The notes under the pieces were generated by a model. It had not been told where the DNA came from, searched no databases, and worked only from the letters and a program-made list of their open reading frames with translations. Below are positions 36,245-45,067 of a stretch of 64,000 bases of DNA, one piece after another (position 1 is the first letter of the stretch; every line of letters begins with the position of its first letter). The position numbers were made by a program, and so were the translations under genes. Where the stretch lies: positions 62,001 to 126,000 of the forward strand of contig NZ_BMLC01000005.1 of assembly GCF_014645015.1 (NCBI RefSeq), read 5' to 3'. This DNA comes from Salinibacterium xinjiangense (GTDB taxonomy: Bacteria; Actinomycetota; Actinomycetes; Actinomycetales; Microbacteriaceae).

Positions 36245-37272
36245 TGACCAAGATCGAGAGCGAGACAACGAAGATTGACCGCGAGACAACGAAGCTCGCC
36301 GTCCCTGTTCGCGCGAAGTTCCAGTCCGTGAAGCGCATCGGAGGCTGGCATGCGATTGGCCCGATCGTCATCTTCGTGGCGATACTCGTCGTCGTCGCGA
36401 TCCTCACTCCAGCCTTCATAGGGGGAGGAGGGCTGGCGATAATCGCATCGTCGTCCGCCCCCATCCTTCTGCTGGCACTCGGACAGGCAATGGTGCTCAA
36501 CGTCGGGTCGATCGACTTGTCGAACGCCGCGATTGGCCTGTTGGGAGCTATCCTGCTCGCGCTCACGCTCGGCCCGGTGGCAGGCCTGTCGCCGCTGATC
36601 GTGCTGCTCGCCACCACCGCCTTCGGAGCCGTGAACGGTCTGATTGTGGCCTACGCGCAGGTACCGTCCTTCGCGCTGACGCTCGGCACGCTGGGAATTT
36701 TCCAGGCAGTCGCGCTCGTGGCCAGCGGCCGCACGACCGTGTATGTCTCCAGCAACGGGGAAGGCATTCACGCGCTGTACGAAAGCGGAATCGCGAATGT
36801 GCCGCTGACATTCTGGATGGGCGTGCTTGTTGCGGTCTCTCTCTGGGTGCTTCTGCGGTACACCCGCATCGGCCGAGGGATGACGGCCATCGGGAAGAAC
36901 GAGTCTGCCGCGATCTTCTCTGCGGTTCGAACGCGCTCGCTCAAGGTGCTGGCTTTCGCTCTCTCGGGGTTCTGCGCCGGACTGGCCGGCATCGCGATCA
37001 TCGCGCAGGCGGGGTCTGCGTCGCCCACCGGCCTGGGAAGCGACCTGTTGCTTCCCGCCATCGCCGCAGCGCTGATCGGAGGAACGTCGATTTCCGGTGG
37101 TGTAGTCAATCCGCTCACCGTGATCTTCGGAGCTCTGACCGTTGCACTTGTTCCCATCGCTACGACCGCAGTCGGTATCGACGCCCAGGCGCAGAGCCTG
37201 GTCTACGGCGCGGTCATCATTGCGGTGGTTGCGCTCACCATGTCGCGCAACAAAGCAAGCATTGTCAAATAA
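36244..37272 (+). CDS. Ribose-type ABC transporter permease, second of two
   Basis: A 342-residue permease from ATG 36244 (GTG 36241 is an alternative start three bases earlier). RbsC-like motifs: AMVLNVGSIDLSNAAIGLLG, QVPSFALTLGTLGIFQAVAL and PAIAAALIGGTSISGGVVNP. The start overlaps the ATPase stop, so translation is coupled. The hydrophilic N-terminal tail holds a repeated ETTK motif. Confidence 0.9.
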   Translation: MTKIESETTKIDRETTKLAVPVRAKFQSVKRIGGWHAIGPIVIFVAILVVVAILTPAFIGGGGLAIIASSSAPILLLALGQAMVLNVGSIDLSNAAIGLLGAILLALTLGPVAGLSPLIVLLATTAFGAVNGLIVAYAQVPSFALTLGTLGIFQAVALVASGRTTVYVSSNGEGIHALYESGIANVPLTFWMGVLVAVSLWVLLRYTRIGRGMTAIGKNESAAIFSAVRTRSLKVLAFALSGFCAGLAGIAIIAQAGSASPTGLGSDLLLPAIAAALIGGTSISGGVVNPLTVIFGALTVALVPIATTAVGIDAQAQSLVYGAVIIAVVALTMSRNKASIVK

Positions 37273-37288
37273 GAAACGAGACGGTCAC

Positions 37289-38785
37289 ATGATTGCTGCG
37301 GACATCCTGGACGCGACCAGTTCCGGCGTGCTCAAAGACCTTGAGCCCCGCGAGGTTTTCCGATTCTTCGAGGTGCTCTCAAGCATCCCAAGAGGTTCGG
37401 GTAACGAGAAACAGGTCGCTGACTGGATCGTGGATTTCGCGCGCTCCTGTGGGCTCGAGGCGACGAAGGATGACCTGCAGTGCGTTCTCGTGCGCAAGCC
37501 CGGACAGGGGGGACTTGAGGATGCAGCTCCGCTGATCCTGCACGGCCACCTTGATATGGTCTGCGAAAAGGCAGAGGGAGTCGAGTTCGACTTCGTGAAC
37601 CAACCGCTGAGCCTCGTGGTCGACGGCGATTACATCTCGGCGAAGGGGACGTCCCTGGGGGCGGACAACGGAATTGGAGTGTCGTACATTCTCGCCCTGC
37701 TTGAATCCAAGGACATCCCGCATCCGCCGCTGGAGGCAGTCCTCACAGCCATGGAGGAGAGAGGGAAGGTAGGGGCCGGACAGTTCGACGTCGCTCAGCT
37801 TGCCGGGCGTCGCATGATCGACTTCAACTGGATCACGGACGAAGAGATCCTGGCCGGTTGCAGTGGGGACGTGACGTTCACGGTCGATGTCCCAGGCGAG
37901 TTCGAGCCAGTGCCGGCAGAGTTGACCACGGCGCGCTCACTGGAGGTGCGCGGGCTCAATGGCGGTCACTGCGAATTCGACATCCAGTTGGAGCGGGCGA
38001 ACGCTCTGCAGGTGCTGTCCCGCGCGGTCCAGAGGTTGGCTCGGGCCCACGAATTGCGCATCGCCGATCCTTTCGGAGGCGCCCAAAATAGTGCGATCCC
38101 TGCCGATGCATCTGCCGTCATAGTGTTCAATGACAGTGACCTTGATTCGATCGAGGCTCTCATCGCCGGGCTGGGCGCCGAGCTCAAACAGGAGTACGAG
38201 ATTTCTGACCCCGGGATTCGCGTCGAGCTCAAGAGTTCGACACGTCCCCATAGCGCGTTTTCGCGCGACGCCGGGATCCGGCTCATGTCCATTTTGCGTC
38301 TCATCCCTCATGGGGTGCTGAGTTGGAATCTTCACGTTCCCGGTCGCGTAGAGACGTCGAACAATCTCGGAACCGTACGGCCGACTCCTCAGGGAGCACG
38401 CGTCATGTCCACCATCACCTCCGCCCTCACGTCGCGAAAGCACGAGCTGATCGAGCGAGTACAGGCGCTCGTCGCTCTCGCGGGAGGCGGGGTCGTGTGC
38501 GAACTCTACGGACTCGATGCTCCTGAGTTCCCCTATCGTCCTGATTCCCAGCTGCTTGCAACCGCATCTGCGGCGTATCGTGACGTGTTTGGTAGGGAGC
38601 CCAGCGTCGAAGTATCTCAGTGCTCCCTCGAGCTCGGGATGTTCAGCAGACGTGTGCCGGTCGCCGACATTATCTCTATTGGTACCGAACTTCAGGGCCT
38701 GCATTCCCCGGCAGAGAAGGTGAACCACAAATCCGTGGAACGTGTCTGGCCGCTGATCAAGAGCGTCATGTCGCGGCTCGGATAA
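37289..38785 (+). CDS. pepD: PepD-like aminoacyl-histidine dipeptidase (M20)
   Basis: A 498-residue M20-type metallopeptidase starting at ATG 37289. Zinc motifs: LILHGHLDMV (His85/87, Asp89), TSLGADNGIGVS (Asp126) and TAMEERGKVGA (Glu156/157). Internal GLNGGHCEFDIQLERANALQ and LHSPAEKVNHKSVER are typical of cytosolic non-specific dipeptidase PepD. It hydrolyses small dipeptides such as aminoacyl-histidines. It lies 16 bases after the second permease and appears to be the last gene of the transporter operon, an unusual partner for a sugar-type importer. Confidence 0.9.
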   Translation: MIAADILDATSSGVLKDLEPREVFRFFEVLSSIPRGSGNEKQVADWIVDFARSCGLEATKDDLQCVLVRKPGQGGLEDAAPLILHGHLDMVCEKAEGVEFDFVNQPLSLVVDGDYISAKGTSLGADNGIGVSYILALLESKDIPHPPLEAVLTAMEERGKVGAGQFDVAQLAGRRMIDFNWITDEEILAGCSGDVTFTVDVPGEFEPVPAELTTARSLEVRGLNGGHCEFDIQLERANALQVLSRAVQRLARAHELRIADPFGGAQNSAIPADASAVIVFNDSDLDSIEALIAGLGAELKQEYEISDPGIRVELKSSTRPHSAFSRDAGIRLMSILRLIPHGVLSWNLHVPGRVETSNNLGTVRPTPQGARVMSTITSALTSRKHELIERVQALVALAGGGVVCELYGLDAPEFPYRPDSQLLATASAAYRDVFGREPSVEVSQCSLELGMFSRRVPVADIISIGTELQGLHSPAEKVNHKSVERVWPLIKSVMSRLG

Positions 38786-39155
38786 TCCGGTCCGGCTGAC
38801 GCCGTCCGCGCGGAGCGGTCTGTGGGCAATGAGATTCTCCTGAGGATCATCTGCTGAGGATCATCTGCTGTCGGCGGATGTACCCGCCTGGGATCACGGA
38901 TGCCCGAGCGGGAGATCTGAAGGCCCCTCGACCAAGGCCCCCGACCGGGGCTCGGACGCGACCGGGACGACGCTACTGTCGCCGCAATTCCCCGACCGCA
39001 GTACCCCGACCGAGAGGGCACGTCCTTCGCTGCACCGAGGCGGCCATGACGGACGGAACCGTCCCACTGGTTCGACCACGATCCTGCTCGTGGGGCCCGC
39101 TGCATTCAGATTCCGGATCCAGCGTTCTGCCCATAAAACAACGTTCCGCTCGGGA
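38786..39155. other. Intergenic region with a 14-bp duplication
   Basis: About 370 bases with no supported gene. TGAGGATCATCTGC occurs twice in tandem around 38839-38866. It lies between convergent operons. Confidence 0.5.
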
Positions 39156-40127
39156 TCAATCGTGACGGTAGCTTGCCTTCAGCCTCCGCAGTCCTTCATC
39201 GAGTGTCACGGTCGGCGACCAGGCGAGCGCTTTGCGTATGTCACGTTGGTCGAACCAGTGCGCAGTGGAAAGCTGCTCGGCGAGAAATCGCGTCATGGGG
39301 GGCTCGTCCGCACCGGGCCGAGCGGCCCATACTCGCTCTACCACCGAGCCCGCCGCGCGTCCCAGCCCGGCGGGGATACTCCACCGCGGGGGCCGCACTC
39401 CCGCGGCGAGGCAGATGGACGCCAAAATGTCACCGACCGGGCGCGGCTCACCGTTGGTGAGAACGTACGCCCTGCCATGCGCGACGTCGGCGCGGTGCAG
39501 CGCTGCGACGATTCCGGATGCCGCGTTATCGATGTAGGTCGTGTCGATGAGGGCGGTTCCACCATTGAGCAGGGGCAGGCGTCCGCGGCGAGCTCGGTCG
39601 ACGATCCGGTCGACGAGCTGGGTGTCGCCCGGACCCCAGACGAGGTGCGGGCGGATGGCGATGACGCTCATCTTGACGGAATCACTCGCCAGCGCGAGCA
39701 GCTCCGCTTTCGCCTTCGTGCGCGCGTATTCGCCTCTGGCCTGTTCGGGCGATGCGGATTCCGCGCCGACACCCTCCAGCGCGGAGCCGGCGTGCGCGAC
39801 CGACGGTGACGACACGTGAACCAGCCGCGACACGCCCGCGGCCTCGGCGGCAGCCAACACTGTTCGCGTTCCTTCGACGTTGACAGTGTGGAACTCGCGC
39901 GCGTCGCCGGCGAGCGACACTTTCGCGGCGAGGTGGATGACGCCCTCAGCGCTATGGATGGCGCGGGCCACCTGACCTGGGTCTGTGATCGAGCCGAGGA
40001 TGTCGGTCGCGCCGTGCAGCCCAGATGGTCGTCGTTGGAGGGTGCGCACCTCGTGTCCGGTGGCGATCAGTTCTGCGGCGACGGCACGACCGAGGAAACC
40101 GGATGCCCCGGTGACGAGCACGATCAT
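39156..40127 (-). CDS. oleD: OleD-type NAD(P)-dependent beta-keto acid reductase
   Basis: A 323-residue extended short-chain dehydrogenase. The nucleotide motif VTGASGFLGRAV is at the N-terminus and the catalytic set is Ser-Ser (VHVSSPS) with YARTK, giving the YxxxK pair. In olefin synthesis OleD reduces the 2-alkyl-3-keto acid made by OleA to the beta-hydroxy acid. It is the last gene of the operon and its ATG overlaps the end of oleBC by four bases. Alone it would be called a steroid dehydrogenase-like epimerase; the context decides the name. Confidence 0.88.
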   Translation of the reverse strand: MIVLVTGASGFLGRAVAAELIATGHEVRTLQRRPSGLHGATDILGSITDPGQVARAIHSAEGVIHLAAKVSLAGDAREFHTVNVEGTRTVLAAAEAAGVSRLVHVSSPSVAHAGSALEGVGAESASPEQARGEYARTKAKAELLALASDSVKMSVIAIRPHLVWGPGDTQLVDRIVDRARRGRLPLLNGGTALIDTTYIDNAASGIVAALHRADVAHGRAYVLTNGEPRPVGDILASICLAAGVRPPRWSIPAGLGRAAGSVVERVWAARPGADEPPMTRFLAEQLSTAHWFDQRDIRKALAWSPTVTLDEGLRRLKASYRHD

Positions 40128-42808
40128 GGTGCGGTCGGTTTCCCGCCGGCAAGCACACAGTCAGCCCACTGGGATAATCGTGACCGGTCGATCTTGGAGT
40201 TGTGGCGGATGTCGGTCGGAAGTTGCGGCACGGCGAGCACGGCAACGAGTGGGAGCGTGGTGCTGGCGCGCACCGCCGCCGTCACCTCTGGACTCGCAAG
40301 CCCGGGTCGTTTAGTCGGCCGGACAGTTTCGACGACCGCGACAGCCTGCCGCAGCCCGTGTGGCCCGACTCCGACGACCGCGGCACGGCGCACGGCGGAG
40401 ACTTGCTCCACGTCCTGCTCCGCACCGACGGGCGCGATTGGACCTGTCGGCGTCACGATGACGTGGGGCAGCCGCCCTTCGACCCACAGGCGGCCGAGAT
40501 GATCGAGGTGCCCGACATCGCCAGTGCGGTGCCAGCGCTCCCCGGGCGAATCGGTGTCGAGACCGGTCTCGCGGACAGCAGCGCGATCCGTCAGCCACAG
40601 CCGATCGTAGTGATCCTTCAGATGCGGCGCAGAGACCACGATCTCCCCGAGAACACCGGCCTGGAAACTCGGTGCACCCGCCGCCCGTCCCTCGGCGTCG
40701 AGGGCGCTGATAAGCACGCGGTTCGAGCCGATGGGCGCACCCACGCACACGCCGCTGTCACCGTCATCGGCTGCGGCGCGAACCCCGTCGAGCGTGATGT
40801 CGGTCACCAGGAGGCATTCGGTCATGCCGTAGGGCGCATGTGGGTTCGCGTTGGGCATGAGCGCACCCGCCGATGCGAGCAGTTCTGCGCTGATCGGCGC
40901 GCCGGTTGACAGGAAGGTGCGCACGCGTTCTAGCTCAACGAGGTCCTGTTGGGTGAGATCGCCGGCCGTCGCGACGACGTTGAGGATGGCGGCGGGGGAA
41001 AGGAAGACGATGCCGGCCCGGGAGTCTCGCACTGCTGCCGCGACAGCTGCGGCAGTCAGGGTGCGGGGTGCAGAAACATCCATCTCGGGTGTTATCGACC
41101 GCGTGCCGAGCGCCGGGCCCAACAGGGCGAACGGCGCGAACCCTGTCACGATTCCGGTGTCCGCGGTTATGTCGAAGTGGCTGGCGAGCACATCACGGAG
41201 CGCGGAGAGTTGCCTGTGGCGATAGACGACACCCTTTGCGGGACCTGTCGACCCCGAGGTGAAGAGGATCGCGGCCTCATCGTCTGGCAGTGGTGGTGCC
41301 GGGAGGAGCGTATCGGCGCCGATCGCAACGAGGTCACCGAGGCTGTGGGAGACGCCCAGGGCCGCGGCCGCGATCTTTGACAGTCGCGCGGCGGAGATTC
41401 GCACTCCGGGCCACCCGAGGGTGCGCGCGGCGATGAGGCCGGGTGACTCTGCGATGACGACGTCTGGCCACGACCCACGCACTGCACGCGTGAGACCTTT
41501 GACCCCGAGACCGGCGTCGGCGACGACCACGACGGCGCCGATCCGCAGGCAGGCGTAAACCACGGCCGTCAGGGTCGGTCCCGGCGGAATGAGCAGTGAG
41601 ACACGCTGGCCTTTGTGAACGCCGATGGCGGTGAGACCGGACGCAATCCGGTCCACCCTGTCGCTCAGTTGTCGCCAGCTCACCTGTCGAGGGCTTCGTC
41701 GTCCTCGAGTCGACATATCGATGACGGCAGTCGAATCATCGTCGCGTCGCTCGTCGAGCCTGTGCCAGAGCGGCGTGAAGAGCGGATCCTCCACCCCCGA
41801 GCGCGCCAGTGCATACGATGCGCGAGGCGAGGTCGAGGCAGGGTTCGTGAGTCGATCGATGTTGTCGCCCAGCCAGGCCAGCACGGCGTCGGCATAGGGG
41901 CTGTCCTCGGCGACGAGATGGCCAGCGCCCTCAAATCGGTGCACATCGGCATGGGGAAGTCGCTCGACGAGGTCATCGAGGTAGAAGTCGCTGAAGATCG
42001 GATCGCGTGGACCCCAGAGCATGAGCGCCGGAACATCGAGCTCCGCAACACCCGCGGCGATCCGCTCGAGTTCGCTGAAGCTTTGGTGCTGCGAATCGGC
42101 CGGGATATCGGCCACGAATCCGCCGATACCCTTGCGACGGTCCGCCGAGCGGTACGGCGCGCGATACGCATCCTTCACTGCTGAATCGAGCGCGGGTGAG
42201 GCGAGCGCCAGCGTCGTATCGATGAAAGCGGTGGTGTGGACAGTGGATGCTGCGAGCACCCCCCTCGCGCTTGCGAGCCGCAGCGGTGCGGGGATCGGTG
42301 TGCCCTCGGGATGGTGGATTGCCGTGTTCAACAGCATGACGCCGACAAGCTGCGCCGGGCGGTCAACCGCCCAGCCGAGCGAGACGACGCCACCCCAGTC
42401 GTGACCGAGCGTCACGACAGGACCGGTGAGCGAGAGGGTGTCGGTGAACGACGCCAGGTCGACGACCCGCTGCGCGAGCGGACGATGTATGCCGGTGCGC
42501 TCAGAGAAACCCATGTCGACCTGGTCCACTGCAACGACCCGCCAGGCGGGCGATCCGGACTGCGCGGCCTGCACCGAGCGCGTGACCAGGTCGCGCCATA
42601 GGTAGCACCAGGTCGGGTTGCCGTGGACGGCAAGAATCGTGCCCACGACGGGTACGCCTAGACGAGCCAGTTCATCCCCGGTGTCGAGATAGTGCCAGTC
42701 ACGATGCACACCCTCGTCCAAACCTCTACCCGGTACAGCGATGGTGTGACTGAAGCGACGGTCGAGTCCGGGCAGGTTGAGAGGGAGAGGAGAGGCCGAT
42801 CCAGTCAT
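40124..42808 (-). CDS. oleBC: OleBC fusion: beta-lactone decarboxylase plus beta-lactone synthetase
   Basis: An 894-residue fusion. The N-terminal third is an alpha/beta hydrolase of the haloalkane dehalogenase group with nucleophile Asp137 (VTLGHDWGGVVSLGW), matching OleB, which decarboxylates beta-lactones to cis-alkenes. The remainder is an AMP-binding enzyme (LFTSGSTGPAKGVVYRH, with ERWHRTGDVGHLDHLGR), matching OleC, which closes the beta-lactone with ATP. Fused OleBC is characteristic of Actinobacteria such as Micrococcus. It lies 24 bases after oleA and overlaps oleD. Confidence 0.92.
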   Translation of the reverse strand: MTGSASPLPLNLPGLDRRFSHTIAVPGRGLDEGVHRDWHYLDTGDELARLGVPVVGTILAVHGNPTWCYLWRDLVTRSVQAAQSGSPAWRVVAVDQVDMGFSERTGIHRPLAQRVVDLASFTDTLSLTGPVVTLGHDWGGVVSLGWAVDRPAQLVGVMLLNTAIHHPEGTPIPAPLRLASARGVLAASTVHTTAFIDTTLALASPALDSAVKDAYRAPYRSADRRKGIGGFVADIPADSQHQSFSELERIAAGVAELDVPALMLWGPRDPIFSDFYLDDLVERLPHADVHRFEGAGHLVAEDSPYADAVLAWLGDNIDRLTNPASTSPRASYALARSGVEDPLFTPLWHRLDERRDDDSTAVIDMSTRGRRSPRQVSWRQLSDRVDRIASGLTAIGVHKGQRVSLLIPPGPTLTAVVYACLRIGAVVVVADAGLGVKGLTRAVRGSWPDVVIAESPGLIAARTLGWPGVRISAARLSKIAAAALGVSHSLGDLVAIGADTLLPAPPLPDDEAAILFTSGSTGPAKGVVYRHRQLSALRDVLASHFDITADTGIVTGFAPFALLGPALGTRSITPEMDVSAPRTLTAAAVAAAVRDSRAGIVFLSPAAILNVVATAGDLTQQDLVELERVRTFLSTGAPISAELLASAGALMPNANPHAPYGMTECLLVTDITLDGVRAAADDGDSGVCVGAPIGSNRVLISALDAEGRAAGAPSFQAGVLGEIVVSAPHLKDHYDRLWLTDRAAVRETGLDTDSPGERWHRTGDVGHLDHLGRLWVEGRLPHVIVTPTGPIAPVGAEQDVEQVSAVRRAAVVGVGPHGLRQAVAVVETVRPTKRPGLASPEVTAAVRASTTLPLVAVLAVPQLPTDIRHNSKIDRSRLSQWADCVLAGGKPTAP

Positions 42809-42832
42809 GATGCGGTCGCTCTCAGGATGCCG

Positions 42833-43855
42833 TTACCACGCGAGTTCCATCATCGCGGTGTTGAGACCTGAGCCCACGCCCATCAGGAGAACGCGGTCGC
42901 CCTTATTGAGCGTGTCCTGTGCTTCGACGAGCGTGATGGGAATCGATGCCGGACCGACGTTGCCGAATCGGGGGAACGTCGTCGGGACGCGATGGCGGTC
43001 GAGTTTTGCTGCTTTGATGATGGCATTCGTGTGCACGGACGAGACCTGGTGGGTGATGTACATGTCCATCGTCGACCAGTTCCATTCGACGGATGCCTCT
43101 TTCCATGCCGAGACGACGAGATCGAGACCCCCTTTCAGAAGCGCCTTCGCATCGGTGAACATGCCGTCGACGCTGCCGACACACAGGTCGTGGAATTGCG
43201 TTGCAGCACGCGTGACACCACCGAGGATTTGGTGGCCGGCGGGATTCTCGTCAGTGCGTCCAAGCACTGCCGCTGCCGATCCGGAGCCGAGCGTGAGCGA
43301 CGCGAATTCGCTCATAAAACCTTCGCGATCGCTGTCTGACTTGAGCAACCGGTCGATGGTATTCACCTGGATCTCGTCAGCATCCTCGCCATTGACGACG
43401 ATGGCGTACTTGATCTGGCCCGATTCGATCATGCTTGCCGCGAGGTTCATCCCGCTCACGAAGCCAAGACACGCATTTGCGACATCGAAGTTGATCGCGG
43501 AGCTCGGTAGCCCGAGCCCGTGATGCAGGCGCACGGCCACTGACGGCTCCAGATGCTGGCGGGTGACAGAGGTGTTGATGAGCAGTCCCACTTCGGACGG
43601 TTCGACTCCCGCCTGCGCGAGGGCACGCACTCCTGCCGACACCGTCGCATCATCGGACGTTTCGCCCGAAGCCCAGTTGCGTCGTTCGAGCACTCCGGCG
43701 ACACGCTGTAGGAGCCCTCGAGGCAGATCGAGACGCGAGAGAGCTGCTTCAAGTCGAGTTTCGATGTCGATAGACGTCGTCACCCGACTGGGAAGAGTAC
43801 TCGCGACCGACAACAGCGAAACGTTGCTGAAGCGGGTGGTCGCATTTCCTGCCAC
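42833..43855 (-). CDS. oleA: OleA thiolase-fold acyl condensing enzyme
   Basis: A 340-residue ketoacyl synthase III-like protein, GTG start behind GGAGG. The catalytic cysteine is Cys129 in FDVANACLGFVSGMNLA; the histidine lies in YITHQVSSVHTN and the asparagine in RFGNVGPASIPI. OleA joins two fatty acyl-CoA chains head to head into a 2-alkyl-3-keto acid. It heads the oleA-oleBC-oleD operon. Confidence 0.92.
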   Translation of the reverse strand: MAGNATTRFSNVSLLSVASTLPSRVTTSIDIETRLEAALSRLDLPRGLLQRVAGVLERRNWASGETSDDATVSAGVRALAQAGVEPSEVGLLINTSVTRQHLEPSVAVRLHHGLGLPSSAINFDVANACLGFVSGMNLAASMIESGQIKYAIVVNGEDADEIQVNTIDRLLKSDSDREGFMSEFASLTLGSGSAAAVLGRTDENPAGHQILGGVTRAATQFHDLCVGSVDGMFTDAKALLKGGLDLVVSAWKEASVEWNWSTMDMYITHQVSSVHTNAIIKAAKLDRHRVPTTFPRFGNVGPASIPITLVEAQDTLNKGDRVLLMGVGSGLNTAMMELAW

Positions 43856-44041
43856 GAAACCTCCGTCGAACGAGCCCGGGCGGCCCTCTGGTCAAGAAAG
43901 CCAGTTTACCGCAGCGAGTACAGCTCCCCGGGACAGTGGCCGGCATCAGCCATGATGGGTTATTATTCGCTTTTGGCAGAGCCTCGAGCCAGTCACAGCC
44001 CCAGCCCCAGCCGCAGTCCCGCTGTAGGTAGCATCGTGCTC

Positions 44042-44326
44042 ATGGGGAGACGAGCGGCGCCCACGCGGCGAATCGAGTCGGCCGGGCAGGTGTCCACCAT
44101 CATCGGTGGCGTCCTTCTGATCGTGGTCGGCGTGCTCTGGATGCTGTTCTTCTTGCTCATGCTGATTTTCGGTGGCCTGGATCTCTTCGCGCCGGTCGCT
44201 AACGGCATGAACTTCCAGGGTCCGGTGATTCTCGGCCTTGCCTCCGTCGGATTCATGGTCGCTATCACCGGCCGAATTGTCGCTGACAGTGCCCGTCGGT
44301 CCCGGACGCCCCAGCGCCGGTCGTGA
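44042..44326 (+). CDS. Small two-helix membrane protein, unknown function
   Basis: From ATG 44042 the product is 94 residues with two membrane segments (VSTIIGGVLLIVVGVLWMLF and VILGLASVGFMVAITGRIV) and basic ends. No clear ribosome site; GTG 44036 is an alternative start. No family recognised. Codon use is like the neighbours, so it is probably a real gene. Confidence 0.6.
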   Translation: MGRRAAPTRRIESAGQVSTIIGGVLLIVVGVLWMLFFLLMLIFGGLDLFAPVANGMNFQGPVILGLASVGFMVAITGRIVADSARRSRTPQRRS

Positions 44327-44364
44327 CAGTAAATATGAGGGGGGGTGCTGGCTAAACTGCTCCC

Positions 44365-44523
44365 ATGGACGACACGGCACCGAGAGCGGTCGAACACACC
44401 GATGGCGTCGCCGCCAATCCGCCATGCCCAACGTGCGGAGCCGCTCGCGAGCTGGTGATGCTCGAGCGTTTCACGGGCTGGTGGTGCCGGGAGTGCGCTG
44501 ACGCTGGTCGCCGTCCCTCATGA
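44365..44523 (+). CDS. Small zinc-ribbon-like protein
   Basis: A 52-residue frame from ATG 44365 with two CxxC pairs, PPCPTCGAA and WWCRECADA, the pattern of a zinc ribbon. The stop overlaps the ATG of the phosphoesterase gene, which argues that it is translated and coupled to it. Function unknown. Confidence 0.65.
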   Translation: MDDTAPRAVEHTDGVAANPPCPTCGAARELVMLERFTGWWCRECADAGRRPS

Positions 44524-45014
44524 CGACCAGGCTGCTCATCGTCTCCGACACCCATGTGCCGACGCGGGCCCGGCAGCTCCCCTCCGCAGTGATCGAGGCG
44601 GCGGATGCCGTTGACCTCGTGATCCATGCCGGCGACTGGATCGTGGCATCCGTTCTCGACGAGCTCGAATCACATGCCGAGGTGCTGGGCGTCTGGGGAA
44701 ACAACGATCCGGCCGACCTGTGTGCACGGCTTCCGGAGGTCGCGAGGCGCGCCATCGACGGCGTGCGGTTCGCCGTCGTACACGAGACCGGCCAGGCGAC
44801 AGGTCGTGAGGTTCGGATGGATGCCGCGTTCCCCGACATCGACGTGCTCGTGTTCGGTCACAGCCACATCCCGTGGGATTCGACCACACCGGCGGGGCTT
44901 CGGCTGCTGAACCCCGGATCCCCGACCGACCGCCGTCGCCAGGCGACGTGCACCTACCTCACCGCGGTCGCCGATGACGGCGCCCTGCGGGAGGTCGCAC
45001 TGGTGCACCTGTAG
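44520..45014 (+). CDS. YfcE/MJ0936-type metallophosphoesterase
   Basis: A 164-residue calcineurin-like phosphoesterase with the full metal set: IVSDTHVP, IHAGDW, VWGNNDP, VHETG and VFGHSHIP. Enzymes of this small family hydrolyse phosphodiesters with Mn2+ or other metals in the cytosol; natural substrates are mostly unknown. It is coupled to the zinc-ribbon gene upstream. Confidence 0.9.
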   Translation: MTTRLLIVSDTHVPTRARQLPSAVIEAADAVDLVIHAGDWIVASVLDELESHAEVLGVWGNNDPADLCARLPEVARRAIDGVRFAVVHETGQATGREVRMDAAFPDIDVLVFGHSHIPWDSTTPAGLRLLNPGSPTDRRRQATCTYLTAVADDGALREVALVHL

Positions 45015-45067
45015 AGGGCGCGACGACCACCGGAGTCCGAGCATCCGGTGCCGTCCCGTGGTGATCC

